From contig NZ_JANJZR010000011.1 in NCBI RefSeq assembly GCF_024623065.1, forward strand, positions 1-64,000: a DNA stretch of 64,000 nucleotides, in the 5' to 3' direction. Of this stretch, positions 7,945-16,838 are shown in pieces. Source of the DNA: Bacteroides acidifaciens. GTDB taxonomy: Bacteria; Bacteroidota; Bacteroidia; Bacteroidales; Bacteroidaceae. The position numbers and the translations under genes are program-made. Position 1 is the first letter of the stretch. Each line of letters opens with the position of its first letter. The notes under the pieces were generated by a model. It was not told where the DNA came from. It saw nothing but the letters and a program-made list of their open reading frames with translations, and did no database searches.

Positions 7945-9264
7945 ATGAAGAAGAAATTCACCGATATATGGAAATTCCTCACGTATGACATTTGGCGCAT
8001 TACGGAAGGTGAAGTGACTAGAACTAAGTTCTCGCTCTACAATATTATTAAGACCATTTATCTCTGTATCAACCGATTCACAAAAGACCGGATGGCAAAT
8101 AAGGCATCGGCCCTGACATACAGCACCCTGCTTGCCATTGTCCCGATACTCGCTATCCTGTTCGCCATTGCACGCGGATTCGGGTTCGACAGTTTGATGG
8201 AATATCAATTGCGCAACGGGTTCGGAGGAAACATAGAAACCACAGAAGCCATCCTCACTTTTGTTGATTCATATCTTTCACAAACCAAAGGCGGTCTGTT
8301 CATCGGAATCGGTCTGGTGATGTTGTTATGGACAGTTATCAACCTGGTCAGCAATATAGAAATCACATTCAACCGTATCTGGGAAGTGAAGAAAGCACGT
8401 TCCATGTACCGCAAGATTACAGATTACTTCTCCATGTTCCTATTGATGCCGATTCTAATTGTAGTTTCCGGCGGTCTTTCCATTTTCGTGAGCACCATGC
8501 TCAAGCAGATGGATGACTTCGTGCTGCTGGCTCCTATCATGAAATTCTCGATACGCCTCATCCCTTTCGTTTTGACCTGGCTGATGTTCACAGGGCTGTA
8601 TATCTTTATGCCGAACACAAAAGTGAAATTCAAGCATGCATTTATCGCAGGAGTCCTGGCGGGAAGCGCCTATCAGGTTTTCCAGTACCTATATATCAGC
8701 AGCCAGCTGGGAGTATCGAAGTACAATGCTATCTACGGTAGTTTTGCCGCCTTACCACTGTTCCTGCTTTGGTTGCAAACATCCTGGACTATCTGCCTGT
8801 TCGGAGCAGAACTGACATACGCGGGACAGAACATCCAAAGTTTCAGTTTCGACCAGGACACCCGCAATATCAGCCGGCGTTACCGCGACTTTATTTCTAT
8901 TCTGATTATGTCTCTCATAGCCAAACGGTTCGAAAAAAACGAGCCGCCTTATACGGCTTCGGGAATATCGGAAGAGCATAAGATACCGATTCGGCTCACC
9001 CACCAGGTGCTTTATCAACTGCAGGAGATACACTTGATTCACGAAGTCGTCACGGATACCAAAAGTGAGGAAATCGGCTATCAGCCATCAATGGATATCA
9101 ACCAACTGAACGTAGCTATTCTGCTCGACCGTCTGGACACCTACGGTTCGGAAAACTTCAAGATTGATAAAGACGAAGAATTCAGTGACGAGTGGAAAGT
9201 GCTGACCGAATCCAGAGAGGAATACTATAAAAAGGCAAGCAAGGTACTACTGAAAGACTTGTAA
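7945..9264 (+). CDS. YihY/BrkB-family inner-membrane protein
   Basis: This 439-residue protein has the YihY fold. After a soluble N-terminus come about six membrane segments between residues 40 and 290, with the family motif KASALTYSTLLAIVPILA near residue 52. A cytoplasmic C-terminal extension of about 140 residues with winged-helix-like character (SGISEEHKIPIRLTHQVLYQ) follows. The family was once misannotated as RNase BN, and its transport function is unknown. It starts about 20 nt after rnpB and probably shares its promoter. A shorter paralogue without the extension lies at 62663-63595. Confidence 0.88.
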   Translation: MKKKFTDIWKFLTYDIWRITEGEVTRTKFSLYNIIKTIYLCINRFTKDRMANKASALTYSTLLAIVPILAILFAIARGFGFDSLMEYQLRNGFGGNIETTEAILTFVDSYLSQTKGGLFIGIGLVMLLWTVINLVSNIEITFNRIWEVKKARSMYRKITDYFSMFLLMPILIVVSGGLSIFVSTMLKQMDDFVLLAPIMKFSIRLIPFVLTWLMFTGLYIFMPNTKVKFKHAFIAGVLAGSAYQVFQYLYISSQLGVSKYNAIYGSFAALPLFLLWLQTSWTICLFGAELTYAGQNIQSFSFDQDTRNISRRYRDFISILIMSLIAKRFEKNEPPYTASGISEEHKIPIRLTHQVLYQLQEIHLIHEVVTDTKSEEIGYQPSMDINQLNVAILLDRLDTYGSENFKIDKDEEFSDEWKVLTESREEYYKKASKVLLKDL

Positions 9265-9319
9265 GAAAACGCAGCCTTAAATCGCGAGAATGAATTTAAA
9301 TACAATTATATTAGAAAAA

Positions 9320-12300
9320 ATGAAAAGACTACTACTCAGTGCTTTTGCCCTATGCTTTGCAGGAGCAATCGCAGCACAAGACTCACCGTTATGGATGCGT
9401 CATTGTGCTCTTTCTCCGGACGGCACAACCATTGCCTTCACTTACAAAGGAGACATCTACACCGTACCGACAACCGGTGGACGTGCAACACAAATCACTA
9501 CTAATCCGGCTTTTGACACAGAGCCGGTATGGAGTCCCGATGGAAAACAAATCGCTTTTGCGTCCGACCGCATGGGAAGTCTGGATGTTTTCACTGTATC
9601 CAAAGACGGCGGAGTCCCCCAACGGCTGACTACCCACTCCGGCAGTGAGAAGCCCATTGCCTACAAGGACAACAAGTATATCTTGTTCACAGCCAATATC
9701 GCTCCTTCTACCGAAGACGCCGGATTTCCTTCCGGCCAGTTCCAGCAGGTATACGAAGTGGCTGTGACAGGCGGACGCCCCGTCATGTTCTCATCCATGC
9801 CTATGGAATGTATCTCCATCAACAAAGACGGAATGATACTCTATCAGGATAAAAAAGGATATGAAGACTACTGGCGCAAGCATCAGGCATCCCCCATCGC
9901 CCGCGACATCTGGAGCTATACCCCCGGAAAAACGCCCGTCTACCAAAAGCAAACGACTTTCGGTGGTGAAGACCGCGAACCTGTATGGGCTCCCGACGGA
10001 CAGTCATTCTATTACTTGAGTGAGGAAAAAGGTTCTTTCAATGTATTCCAACGCACTCTTGGAGCCGCTACCGCCAAGCAGATTACTTTCCATACCAAGC
10101 ATCCCGTCCGCTTTTTAAGCGTAGCCGCAGATGGCAAGCTCTGCTACGGTTACAACGGTGAAATCTACACACTTGTTCCGGACGGCAAACCGCAGAAAGT
10201 GAGCATCACCATTCTGTCGGACAAGAACGACAAAGACATTATCCGCCAAATCAGAGCGAACGGAGCTACCGACATCGCTGTATCCCCTAAAGGAAAAGAA
10301 GTGGCATTTATCATGCGCGGAAACGTCTACGTCACTTCCATTGACTACAAGACAACGAAACAAATCACGAACACTCCTGACCAGGAGCGCAACCTTAGCT
10401 TCTCTCCCGACGGACGGACATTGGTCTATTCTTCAGAGCGCAACGGACTTTGGCAACTTTATACTTCGACCATCGTACGCAAGGAAGAAAAACAATTCAC
10501 CTACGCCACCGAACTGAAAGAAGAACGTCTGACAAAATCCAATGTCGCTTCCTTCGAACCGCAGTTCAGTCCCGACGGTAAAGAAATAGCCTTCCTCGAA
10601 AACCGCACCGCTATCCGTGTCATTAACCTGAAAAGTAAAGCTGTGCGCACCGTGATGGATGCCAAATACCAGTATTCTTATGCAGATGGCGACCAGTGGT
10701 TCCAATGGAGTCCCGATAGCAAATGGATTCTTTCAAACTTCATCGGCATAGGCGGCTGGAACAATAAAGACGTCGTATTACTGAAAGCAGACGGAAAGGG
10801 CGAAATGGTCAACCTGACCGAAAGCGGATATAGCGACAGCAATGCCAAATGGGTGCTCGGCGGAAAAGCAATGATTTGGAACAGCGATCGTGCCGGATAC
10901 CGCAGTCATGGTAGTTGGGGAAGCGAAGGCGACGCCTATATCATGTTCTTTGACGTAGATGCCTACAACCGCTTCATGATGAACAAAGAAGACCTTGCTT
11001 TACTTGAAGAAGCTGAAAAGACAGAGAAAGCGGAAAAAGATAAAAAGGAAAAGGCAGAGAAAGAAAAAGCCGACAAGAAGAAAGATAAAAAAGGAACCAA
11101 GAAAGAAGACAAGAAAGAAGACCCGGACAAGAAGAAAAAAGAAGAAGAGGTAAAACCGCTGACTTTTGACCTCGAAAACCGCTTCGACCGCATTGTCCGC
11201 CTGACCGTTAATTCTTCTCGACTCGGTGATGCCGTACTTACTCCAAAAGGCGACGCACTCTACTACCTTGCCGCCTTTGAGGGTGGCTATGATTTATGGG
11301 AACATAAACTGAAAGAGAACACCACCAAAATATTATTGAAAGGAGTTGGCGGTGGTGCATTAATCCCCGATAAAGAAGGAAAGAATATCTTTATGTGCAC
11401 AGGCGGACAACTGAAGAAAATCGAAATCGCCGGCAGCAAAATCACCCCGATTAGTTTTGAGGCTTTCTTCGACTACCGTCCTTACGAGGAACGTGCCTAT
11501 ATCTTTGACCATGTCTACCAGCAAGTTAACGACAAATTCTATGTTGCCAATCTTCAAGGAACCGACTGGAAAGGATACAAAGAAGCATACCAACGCTTCC
11601 TGCCTCATATCAACAACAACTATGACTTCGCCGAAATGTTGAGCGAAATGCTCGGAGAACTGAACGCTTCACATACCGGAGCCCGTTTTGGTGGTGGCAG
11701 CAGCGCACTGCCTACCGCTTCACTAGGCGTGTTCTATGACGAATCATATGATGGCGCCGGACTGAAAATTAAAGAGATTCTTGCTCAGAGTCCTTTCACC
11801 CAGAAAAAGACAGATGTAAAAGCAGGATGCATCATCGAAAAAGTAGACGGACAAACCATTGAAGCCAACGCGGATTATTTCCCGTTATTTGAAGGCAAGG
11901 TAGGACGCAAAGTTATACTTACCGTATATGACCCTGCTACCAAAAAGCGTTTTGAAGAGACAGTGAAAGCCATCAGTTACGGCACTCAGAGCGAATTGCT
12001 TTACAAGCGTTGGGTGAAACGTTGCGCGCAAAAGGTGGAAGAGCTTTCCGGAGGACGCATCGCCTATGTACATATCAAGGGGATGGATAGCCCGAGTTTC
12101 CGCAAGATGTATTCCGAACTGTTGGGGCGTTACCGCAATAAAGAAGCAGTCATCGTGGATACTCGTCATAATGGCGGCGGATGGTTGCACGACGATGTAG
12201 TAACGCTGCTTAGCGGAAAAGAATATCAGCGTTTCGTTCCGCGCGGACAATACATCGGCAGTGACCCGTTCAACAAATGGTTGAAGCCTTCATGCATGCT

Positions 12301-12616
12301 GGTCTGTGAAGATAATTACAGCAACGCTCACGGCACACCGTATGTATATAAGACATTAGGCATCGGCAAGCTGATAGGTACTCCCGTTGCCGGAACCATG
12401 ACTGCCGTATGGTGGGAACGTCAGATTGACCCGTCTATCGTATTCGGCATCCCACAGGTAGGCTGCATGGACATGCAAGGAAAATATCTGGAAAATCAAA
12501 CTTTGCAACCCGACATTCTTGTCTACAACGAACCGGGAGCGAGCTTGAAAGGTGAAGATACTCAACTGAAAGCAGCGGTAGACCATTTGCTGAAAGAACT
12601 GTCAAAAAAGAAGTAA
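9320..12616 (+). CDS. tricorn-like S41 peptidase with beta-propeller and PDZ domains
   Basis: The start at 9320 is chosen because it opens a clean signal peptide (MKRLLLSAFALCFAGAIAAQ). An ATG 30 nt upstream adds ten residues without function. The 1098-residue protein holds TolB/WD40-like propeller repeats (SPDG and DREPVWAPDG motifs), a long Lys/Glu-rich charged linker at about 555-620, a tricorn core domain with Ser-His (ASHTGARFGGGS), a PDZ domain, and an S41 domain. The S41 nucleophile is probably the Ser in DNYSNAHGTP, and the ENQTLQPDI motif follows. Tricorn proteases cut oligopeptides. This exported form is common in Bacteroidetes and is probably periplasmic. It is followed by a strong terminator. 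Confidence 0.9.
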   Translation: MKRLLLSAFALCFAGAIAAQDSPLWMRHCALSPDGTTIAFTYKGDIYTVPTTGGRATQITTNPAFDTEPVWSPDGKQIAFASDRMGSLDVFTVSKDGGVPQRLTTHSGSEKPIAYKDNKYILFTANIAPSTEDAGFPSGQFQQVYEVAVTGGRPVMFSSMPMECISINKDGMILYQDKKGYEDYWRKHQASPIARDIWSYTPGKTPVYQKQTTFGGEDREPVWAPDGQSFYYLSEEKGSFNVFQRTLGAATAKQITFHTKHPVRFLSVAADGKLCYGYNGEIYTLVPDGKPQKVSITILSDKNDKDIIRQIRANGATDIAVSPKGKEVAFIMRGNVYVTSIDYKTTKQITNTPDQERNLSFSPDGRTLVYSSERNGLWQLYTSTIVRKEEKQFTYATELKEERLTKSNVASFEPQFSPDGKEIAFLENRTAIRVINLKSKAVRTVMDAKYQYSYADGDQWFQWSPDSKWILSNFIGIGGWNNKDVVLLKADGKGEMVNLTESGYSDSNAKWVLGGKAMIWNSDRAGYRSHGSWGSEGDAYIMFFDVDAYNRFMMNKEDLALLEEAEKTEKAEKDKKEKAEKEKADKKKDKKGTKKEDKKEDPDKKKKEEEVKPLTFDLENRFDRIVRLTVNSSRLGDAVLTPKGDALYYLAAFEGGYDLWEHKLKENTTKILLKGVGGGALIPDKEGKNIFMCTGGQLKKIEIAGSKITPISFEAFFDYRPYEERAYIFDHVYQQVNDKFYVANLQGTDWKGYKEAYQRFLPHINNNYDFAEMLSEMLGELNASHTGARFGGGSSALPTASLGVFYDESYDGAGLKIKEILAQSPFTQKKTDVKAGCIIEKVDGQTIEANADYFPLFEGKVGRKVILTVYDPATKKRFEETVKAISYGTQSELLYKRWVKRCAQKVEELSGGRIAYVHIKGMDSPSFRKMYSELLGRYRNKEAVIVDTRHNGGGWLHDDVVTLLSGKEYQRFVPRGQYIGSDPFNKWLKPSCMLVCEDNYSNAHGTPYVYKTLGIGKLIGTPVAGTMTAVWWERQIDPSIVFGIPQVGCMDMQGKYLENQTLQPDILVYNEPGASLKGEDTQLKAAVDHLLKELSKKK

Positions 12617-12630
12617 ACATATTATTATAA

Positions 12631-12650
12631 AAGCCCCGTGTATGGGGCTT
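12631..12650. terminator. bidirectional terminator
   Basis: AAGCCCC / GGGGCTT with a 6-nt loop is flanked by T- and A-rich ends. It lies between two convergent genes and can serve both strands. Confidence 0.85.
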
Positions 12651-12709
12651 TTATAATATACTTCTATTATATCCCTATTCTGTAAGTTGGAAATATTTAC
12701 TTACCGGAA

Positions 12710-13255
12710 TCAATAACGATTATAAGAAACCACTTTCTCTTTCGGCTTCCTCATCTTCTTGCGCTTCTCTTTCATCGGATAGCCTATCGCAATATCCAGC
12801 AATACACGTTTGGAAGCAGGAATCCCCGTCAGCCGCTTCATTTCCTTTTCATCAAACCAGCCCAGAATACACGACCCCAAGCCTTCGCTTTCAGCAGCCA
12901 ACGTGATATGCGCAGCTGTAATTCCAATATCAATCAGCGGGAAATGCTTGTCTTTCACTTTTCCTCCGAGCAAAGAAGTGATATTAGCCGATTCTTCCAC
13001 AATCAGAATATGCACCGGAGCATCCTTAGCAAACTTGTTCATGCCCAGTCCCGCCGCTGCTTTGCCAATTTTCAAGGCCAGTTCACGGTCGGTTATTACC
13101 ACAAACTTCCACGGCTGCGCATTACAGGCAGAGGGAGCCATACGCCCCGCCTCAATAATCCGTTCCAACTTCCCGGCTTCCACCGGTCGTTCTTTATCAT
13201 ACGCCCGGTCGCTCTGGCGGGAAAGCACCAATTGCAGAAATTCGCTATATTCCAT
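12710..13255 (-). CDS. nitroreductase-family FMN oxidoreductase
   Basis: The 181-residue protein has the small nitroreductase fold. The N-terminal RQSDRAYDKERPV gives the FMN-phosphate binding arginines, APSACNAQPWKFVVIT is the classical signature, and GLGSCILGWFD and the Arg/Lys-rich C-terminus complete it. These enzymes reduce nitro compounds or quinones with NAD(P)H in the cytoplasm. It begins one base before the stop codon of the riboflavin synthase gene, so the two are cotranscribed. Linking an FMN enzyme with flavin supply is plausible but not proven. Confidence 0.92.
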   Translation of the reverse strand: MEYSEFLQLVLSRQSDRAYDKERPVEAGKLERIIEAGRMAPSACNAQPWKFVVITDRELALKIGKAAAGLGMNKFAKDAPVHILIVEESANITSLLGGKVKDKHFPLIDIGITAAHITLAAESEGLGSCILGWFDEKEMKRLTGIPASKRVLLDIAIGYPMKEKRKKMRKPKEKVVSYNRY

Positions 13256-13256
13256 C

Positions 13257-13859
13257 TTATTTATATTGAATCATCCGGCTGATATACTTACCTATAATAT
13301 CAAACTCGATATTCACCACACTGCCAATGGCAAAAGTATGGAAGTTAGTATGCTCGTAAGTATAAGGAATGATAGCCACCTGGAAAGTATCATCCGTAGG
13401 GTTACATACCGTCAGGCTGACACCATTCACCGTTACCGAACCTTTATCCACCGTGATATATCCGCGTTTCGCCATTTCCTTATCAAACGCATACCGGAAA
13501 GTGAAATACCAGCTTCCCTCCGCATCCTTTATGTCAACGCAAGTGGCAGTCTGGTCTACATGTCCCTGCACGATATGACCGTCCAGACGACCGTTCATCA
13601 TCATGCTGCGTTCCACATTCACCTTATCCCCCACTTTCAGCAAACTGAGGTTAGAACGTTCTAGTGTCTCTTTCATGGCAGTCACCGTGTACGTATCATC
13701 CGTCATGCTCACTACCGTCAGGCATACACCATTATGAGAAATACTCTGGTCAATTTTCAACTCATTCACAAACGAACACTTAAATGTAAAGTGTATATTC
13801 TCCTGGTCTTTCACCAGCGCTACCAAAGTAGCATATTCTTCTACAATTCCGGAAAACAT
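13257..13859 (-). CDS. ribE: riboflavin synthase, alpha subunit
   Basis: This 200-residue protein contains the two homologous lumazine-binding repeats (about 1-97 and 98-190). The family N-terminus MFSGIVEEYATL and the repeated SHNGVCLTV and VNGVSLTV motifs are present. It dismutates two 6,7-dimethyl-8-ribityllumazine molecules to riboflavin. It heads a two-gene unit with the nitroreductase. I see no FMN riboswitch upstream. Length and start fit the family. Confidence 0.95.
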   Translation of the reverse strand: MFSGIVEEYATLVALVKDQENIHFTFKCSFVNELKIDQSISHNGVCLTVVSMTDDTYTVTAMKETLERSNLSLLKVGDKVNVERSMMMNGRLDGHIVQGHVDQTATCVDIKDAEGSWYFTFRYAFDKEMAKRGYITVDKGSVTVNGVSLTVCNPTDDTFQVAIIPYTYEHTNFHTFAIGSVVNIEFDIIGKYISRMIQYK

Positions 13860-13964
13860 AATGTTATTTACGATTTTATGATTTACAATTTATGATTAAA
13901 AAACTCTCTTTTATATAGGGCTCAAAGATACGAATAAGCTGGCAGGAAAGAAAATATGAGCATA

Positions 13965-13997
13965 AAAAAAAGGGGCTTTTCACAAAGCTCCTTTTTT
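13965..13997. terminator. hairpin with A/T flanks, possible bidirectional terminator
   Basis: Imperfect complementary arms (AAAAGGGGCTTT and AAAGCTCCTTTT) surround a 4-nt loop, with A-run and T-run flanks. It lies about 110 nt upstream of ribE and would isolate it from the decayed pst region. Confidence 0.55.
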
Positions 13998-14567
13998 CAG
14001 TTTTCAATAGGTATTAGTTTTTTTTAAGGTAAAAAGATTGTTTTCAGGATAACGGTGCAAATATAGGTGCTTTTACCGATATTATCCAAATTATAAAACA
14101 TGTCATATAACATCTTTTTGAAAAATCTTTGGATTTATTATCATTTGAAGCAAGAACACCCGTAACTTGTCCATTACAAGAGGCAAATATAAGACAAAAT
14201 TTTAATGACCCCTAATTTCTGTTTAAAAATATGCAAATATTTATTTCTCCGGATAGTGTTCTTCCGTTTTTCCACGGTGCTTTAAGACCTTTGCATCAAT
14301 GACAAGAAACCGGATTATAACATAAAGAATCAGTAAGAGAGTTTTTAGCCGGTTGGGATGCAGATAATTGGAGATTTGGTTCATTTCCGCACGGGAATGA
14401 ATCATTCCTTAGGGATATGGCTGTGTACTGAACCAAATTTACGGGTGACCCAAGAATTACAACTGAACCGATATTTTGCCCGTCAATACGGATTTCCCCT
14501 TTCAGACGGGCGGCAAAGTACCAATGCTGTGCCGTAAGCCAACGGCAACTGCTCTTCCATATCCGTT
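13998..14567. other. gene-poor stretch, part of a deletion scar
   Basis: No gene of recognisable family is seen. On the minus strand an open frame of 54 codons (14405 down to 14241) reads into a hydrophobic segment (LLLILYVIIRFLVIDAKVL) and a charged tail. Without a promoter or relatives I can name, I do not call it a gene. The stretch adjoins pst remnants and is probably leftover operon sequence. Confidence 0.3.
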
Positions 14568-14663
14568 TCGTACTTTCGGATTCGCCACCTCGGACACATA
14601 GATAGAAACCGACAACCCGAACGGCAAAGCAAAAAGAATGGCGAGCAGGCTTTCCATGCCAAC
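14568..14663 (-). pseudogene. fragment of a phosphate ABC transporter permease (PstC-like)
   Basis: The minus strand encodes SLLAILFALPFGLSVSIYVS followed by EVANPKVR. This is the signature around the first cytoplasmic loop of PstC permeases (ALPFGL...YxxEVANxxVR in Bacteroides). The match breaks off on both sides, leaving about 30 codons of a protein normally over 300 residues long. It faces the opposite way from the adjoining PstS fragment, so the two were joined by a rearrangement. Confidence 0.6.
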
Positions 14664-14942
14664 TACGAACGCCATCATCCAATACGTCAGCCAGACGAAA
14701 GAAGCTATCGGATATGTCGGACTGGCATACGCCCCCCGCATCAAAACGCTCTCCGTATCTTATGACGGAAGCCACTATGCCACGCCCACAGTGGAGAACG
14801 ACACCAGCAAGACCTGCCTCATCGTCCGTCCGCTCTACTACTATTACAATGTAAAGAACAAGTCGCTCCCCTGATTCTGCACATTCTTTCACTCGACGGG
14901 CAGGACAGCATAAAAAAGAGCGGTTATATTCCAGTTAAATAA
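14655..14942 (+). pseudogene. C-terminal remnant of a phosphate-binding protein (PstS-like), frameshifted
   Basis: Plus-strand codons give VSQTKEAIGYVGLAYA, then a stretch ending IVRPLYYYYN, the typical C-terminal part of PstS. The frame hits TGA at 14872. Shifting by one base near 14868 restores HILSLDGQDSIKKSGYIPVK and a stop at 14942, the expected PstS end. The N-terminal two thirds are missing. This is a clear pseudogene with a truncation and a frameshift, next to an inverted PstC fragment. Confidence 0.75.
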
Positions 14943-14953
14943 AAAAAATGTCC

Positions 14954-14961
14954 TACTTTTG
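14954..14961 (+). promoter_or_regulatory. -7 box for glnS
   Basis: TACTTTTG matches TAnnTTTG and lies 31 nt before the ATG at 14993. No clear TTTG is found at -33. The box abuts the pstS remnant, so the promoter borders the scar. Confidence 0.55.
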
Positions 14962-14992
14962 TAGCCTGAATCATGTATTAACATAAATCGTT

Positions 14993-16735
14993 ATGACAGA
15001 TATTAAAAACGAAGAAGTACCAAGTGAAAAGAAAAGCCTGAACTTTATAGAACAGGCAGTAGAGAAAGACTTGCAAGAGGGTAAGAATGGTGGAAAAGTA
15101 CAGACACGTTTCCCGCCCGAACCTAACGGATACCTTCACATCGGTCATGCCAAAGCTATTTGCCTTGATTTCGGCATCGCAGAAAAGCACGGCGGTGTAT
15201 GTAACCTTCGTTTCGACGACACAAACCCTACCAAGGAAGACGTGGAATACGTAGAAGCCATCAAAGAGGATATCCAGTGGTTAGGCTACCATTGGGGCAA
15301 TGAATATTATGCTTCCGACTATTTCCAGCAATTATGGGATTTCGCTATCCGCCTGATAGAGGAAGGAAAAGCATATATCGACGAACAGAGTTCCGAACTG
15401 ATTGCGCAGCAAAAAGGCACTCCTACCCAACCGGGGATGGAAAGCCCCTATCGGAACCGCCCTATCGAAGAAAGCCTGGAGCTTTTCAAGAAGATGAACA
15501 GCGGTGAGATTGAAGAAGGCGCTATGGTGCTCCGTGCCAAGATTGACATGGCAAGCCCGAATATGCACTTCCGCGACCCGATTATCTATCGTGTAGTGAA
15601 GCATCCGCACCACCGTACGGGCACTACATGGAAAGCATATCCGATGTACGACTTCGCCCACGGACAAAGTGACTTCTTCGAAGGAGTGACTCATTCGCTG
15701 TGTACACTTGAATTTGTGGTACACCGTCCGCTGTACGACCTCTTCATCGACTGGCTGAAAGAAGGTAAAGACCTGAACGACAACCGTCCCCGCCAGAGCG
15801 AGTTCAACAAGCTGAACCTGAGCTACACGCTGATGAGTAAACGTAACTTGCTGACTCTGGTAAAAGAAGGTTTGGTGAACGGATGGGACGACCCCCGTAT
15901 GCCGACAATCTGCGGTTTCCGCCGTCGCGGTTATTCTCCGGAATCCATTCATAAGTTTATCGATAAAATCGGTTACACTACCTATGACGCATTGAATGAC
16001 ATCGCCTTGCTGGAAAGCTCCCTTCGGGATGACCTGAACAGCCGCGCTATCCGCGTATCGGCAGTCATCAATCCTGTGAAACTCATTATCACAAACTACC
16101 CGGAAGGACAAGTGGAAGAACTGGAAGCTATCAACAACCCGGAAGATCCGGAAGCCGGAAGCCACCTCATCGAGTTCAGCCGCGAATTGTGGATAGAACG
16201 TGAGGACTTCATGGAAGATGCTCCCAAGAAGTATTTCCGCATGACACCGGGACAGGAAGTACGTCTCAAAAACGCCTATATCGTGAAATGCACAGGATGC
16301 AAGAAAGACGAGAACGGCGTGATTACAGAGGTTTATTGCGAATACGACGCCAATACCCGCAGCGGTATGCCTGATGCCAACCGCAAAGTGAAAGGTACAT
16401 TGCACTGGGTGAGCTGCGACCACTGCATGCAGGTAGAAGTGCGCTTGTACGATCGTCTGTGGAAAGTGGAAAATCCACGTGACGAATTGGCCGCCATCCG
16501 CGAAGCTAAAAAGTGCGATGCCCTGGAAGCCATGAAAGAAATTATAAATCCCGATTCATTGAAGGTATTGCCCAACTGCTATATAGAAAAGTTCGCAGCA
16601 ACCCTGCCACCACTCTCCTACCTGCAGTTCCAACGAATCGGTTACTTCAACGTAGACAAAGAGTCGACCCCGGAAAAGATGGTCTTCAACCGCACAGTAG
16701 GTTTGAAAGACACATGGGGTAAACTTAACAAATAA
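14993..16735 (+). CDS. glnS: glutaminyl-tRNA synthetase
   Basis: The 580-residue class I synthetase shows the HIGH motif (YLHIGHAKAICLDF) and the KMSKS-type motif (YTLMSKRNL), the GlnRS PPEPNGYLHIGH context, and the C-terminal beta-barrel anticodon-binding domain. It charges tRNA-Gln directly, so the organism need not rely on the amidotransferase route. It lacks the YqeY-like extension seen in some Bacteroidetes GlnRS. It is followed by a long hairpin and the TPR gene, and may be the first gene of a three-gene unit. Confidence 0.97.
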   Translation: MTDIKNEEVPSEKKSLNFIEQAVEKDLQEGKNGGKVQTRFPPEPNGYLHIGHAKAICLDFGIAEKHGGVCNLRFDDTNPTKEDVEYVEAIKEDIQWLGYHWGNEYYASDYFQQLWDFAIRLIEEGKAYIDEQSSELIAQQKGTPTQPGMESPYRNRPIEESLELFKKMNSGEIEEGAMVLRAKIDMASPNMHFRDPIIYRVVKHPHHRTGTTWKAYPMYDFAHGQSDFFEGVTHSLCTLEFVVHRPLYDLFIDWLKEGKDLNDNRPRQSEFNKLNLSYTLMSKRNLLTLVKEGLVNGWDDPRMPTICGFRRRGYSPESIHKFIDKIGYTTYDALNDIALLESSLRDDLNSRAIRVSAVINPVKLIITNYPEGQVEELEAINNPEDPEAGSHLIEFSRELWIEREDFMEDAPKKYFRMTPGQEVRLKNAYIVKCTGCKKDENGVITEVYCEYDANTRSGMPDANRKVKGTLHWVSCDHCMQVEVRLYDRLWKVENPRDELAAIREAKKCDALEAMKEIINPDSLKVLPNCYIEKFAATLPPLSYLQFQRIGYFNVDKESTPEKMVFNRTVGLKDTWGKLNK

Positions 16736-16762
16736 CGAAGCCGACCGGCTTAACTTTATAAA

Positions 16763-16809
16763 ATGGGGCTGTGACAAAAGAGGATATAAAACTTTTGCAA
16801 CAGCCCCAT
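16763..16809. terminator. long two-part stem-loop between glnS and the TPR gene
   Basis: The outer arms ATGGGGCTGT / ACAGCCCCAT and inner arms CAAAAG / CTTTTG form a nested hairpin of 47 nt. There is no strong T-run, so it may be an attenuating or mRNA-end hairpin, not a strict terminator. Confidence 0.55.
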
Positions 16810-16838
16810 CTTAGCAATCAAAAAACGATAAAATTAAA

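Noticed and set aside
7557..8000. Long open frame on the minus strand over RNase P RNA
   Set aside because: The stretch is fully explained by the conserved RNA gene on the other strand and the start of the YihY gene.
14241..14405. Open frame of 54 codons on the minus strand (start at 14405) with one hydrophobic segment
   Set aside because: No promoter, no recognisable relative, and it lies in a deletion scar. Mentioned in the region entry but not called a gene.
16763..16809. Riboswitch or T-box between glnS and the TPR gene
   Set aside because: Only a simple nested hairpin is present, without T-box or aptamer motifs.
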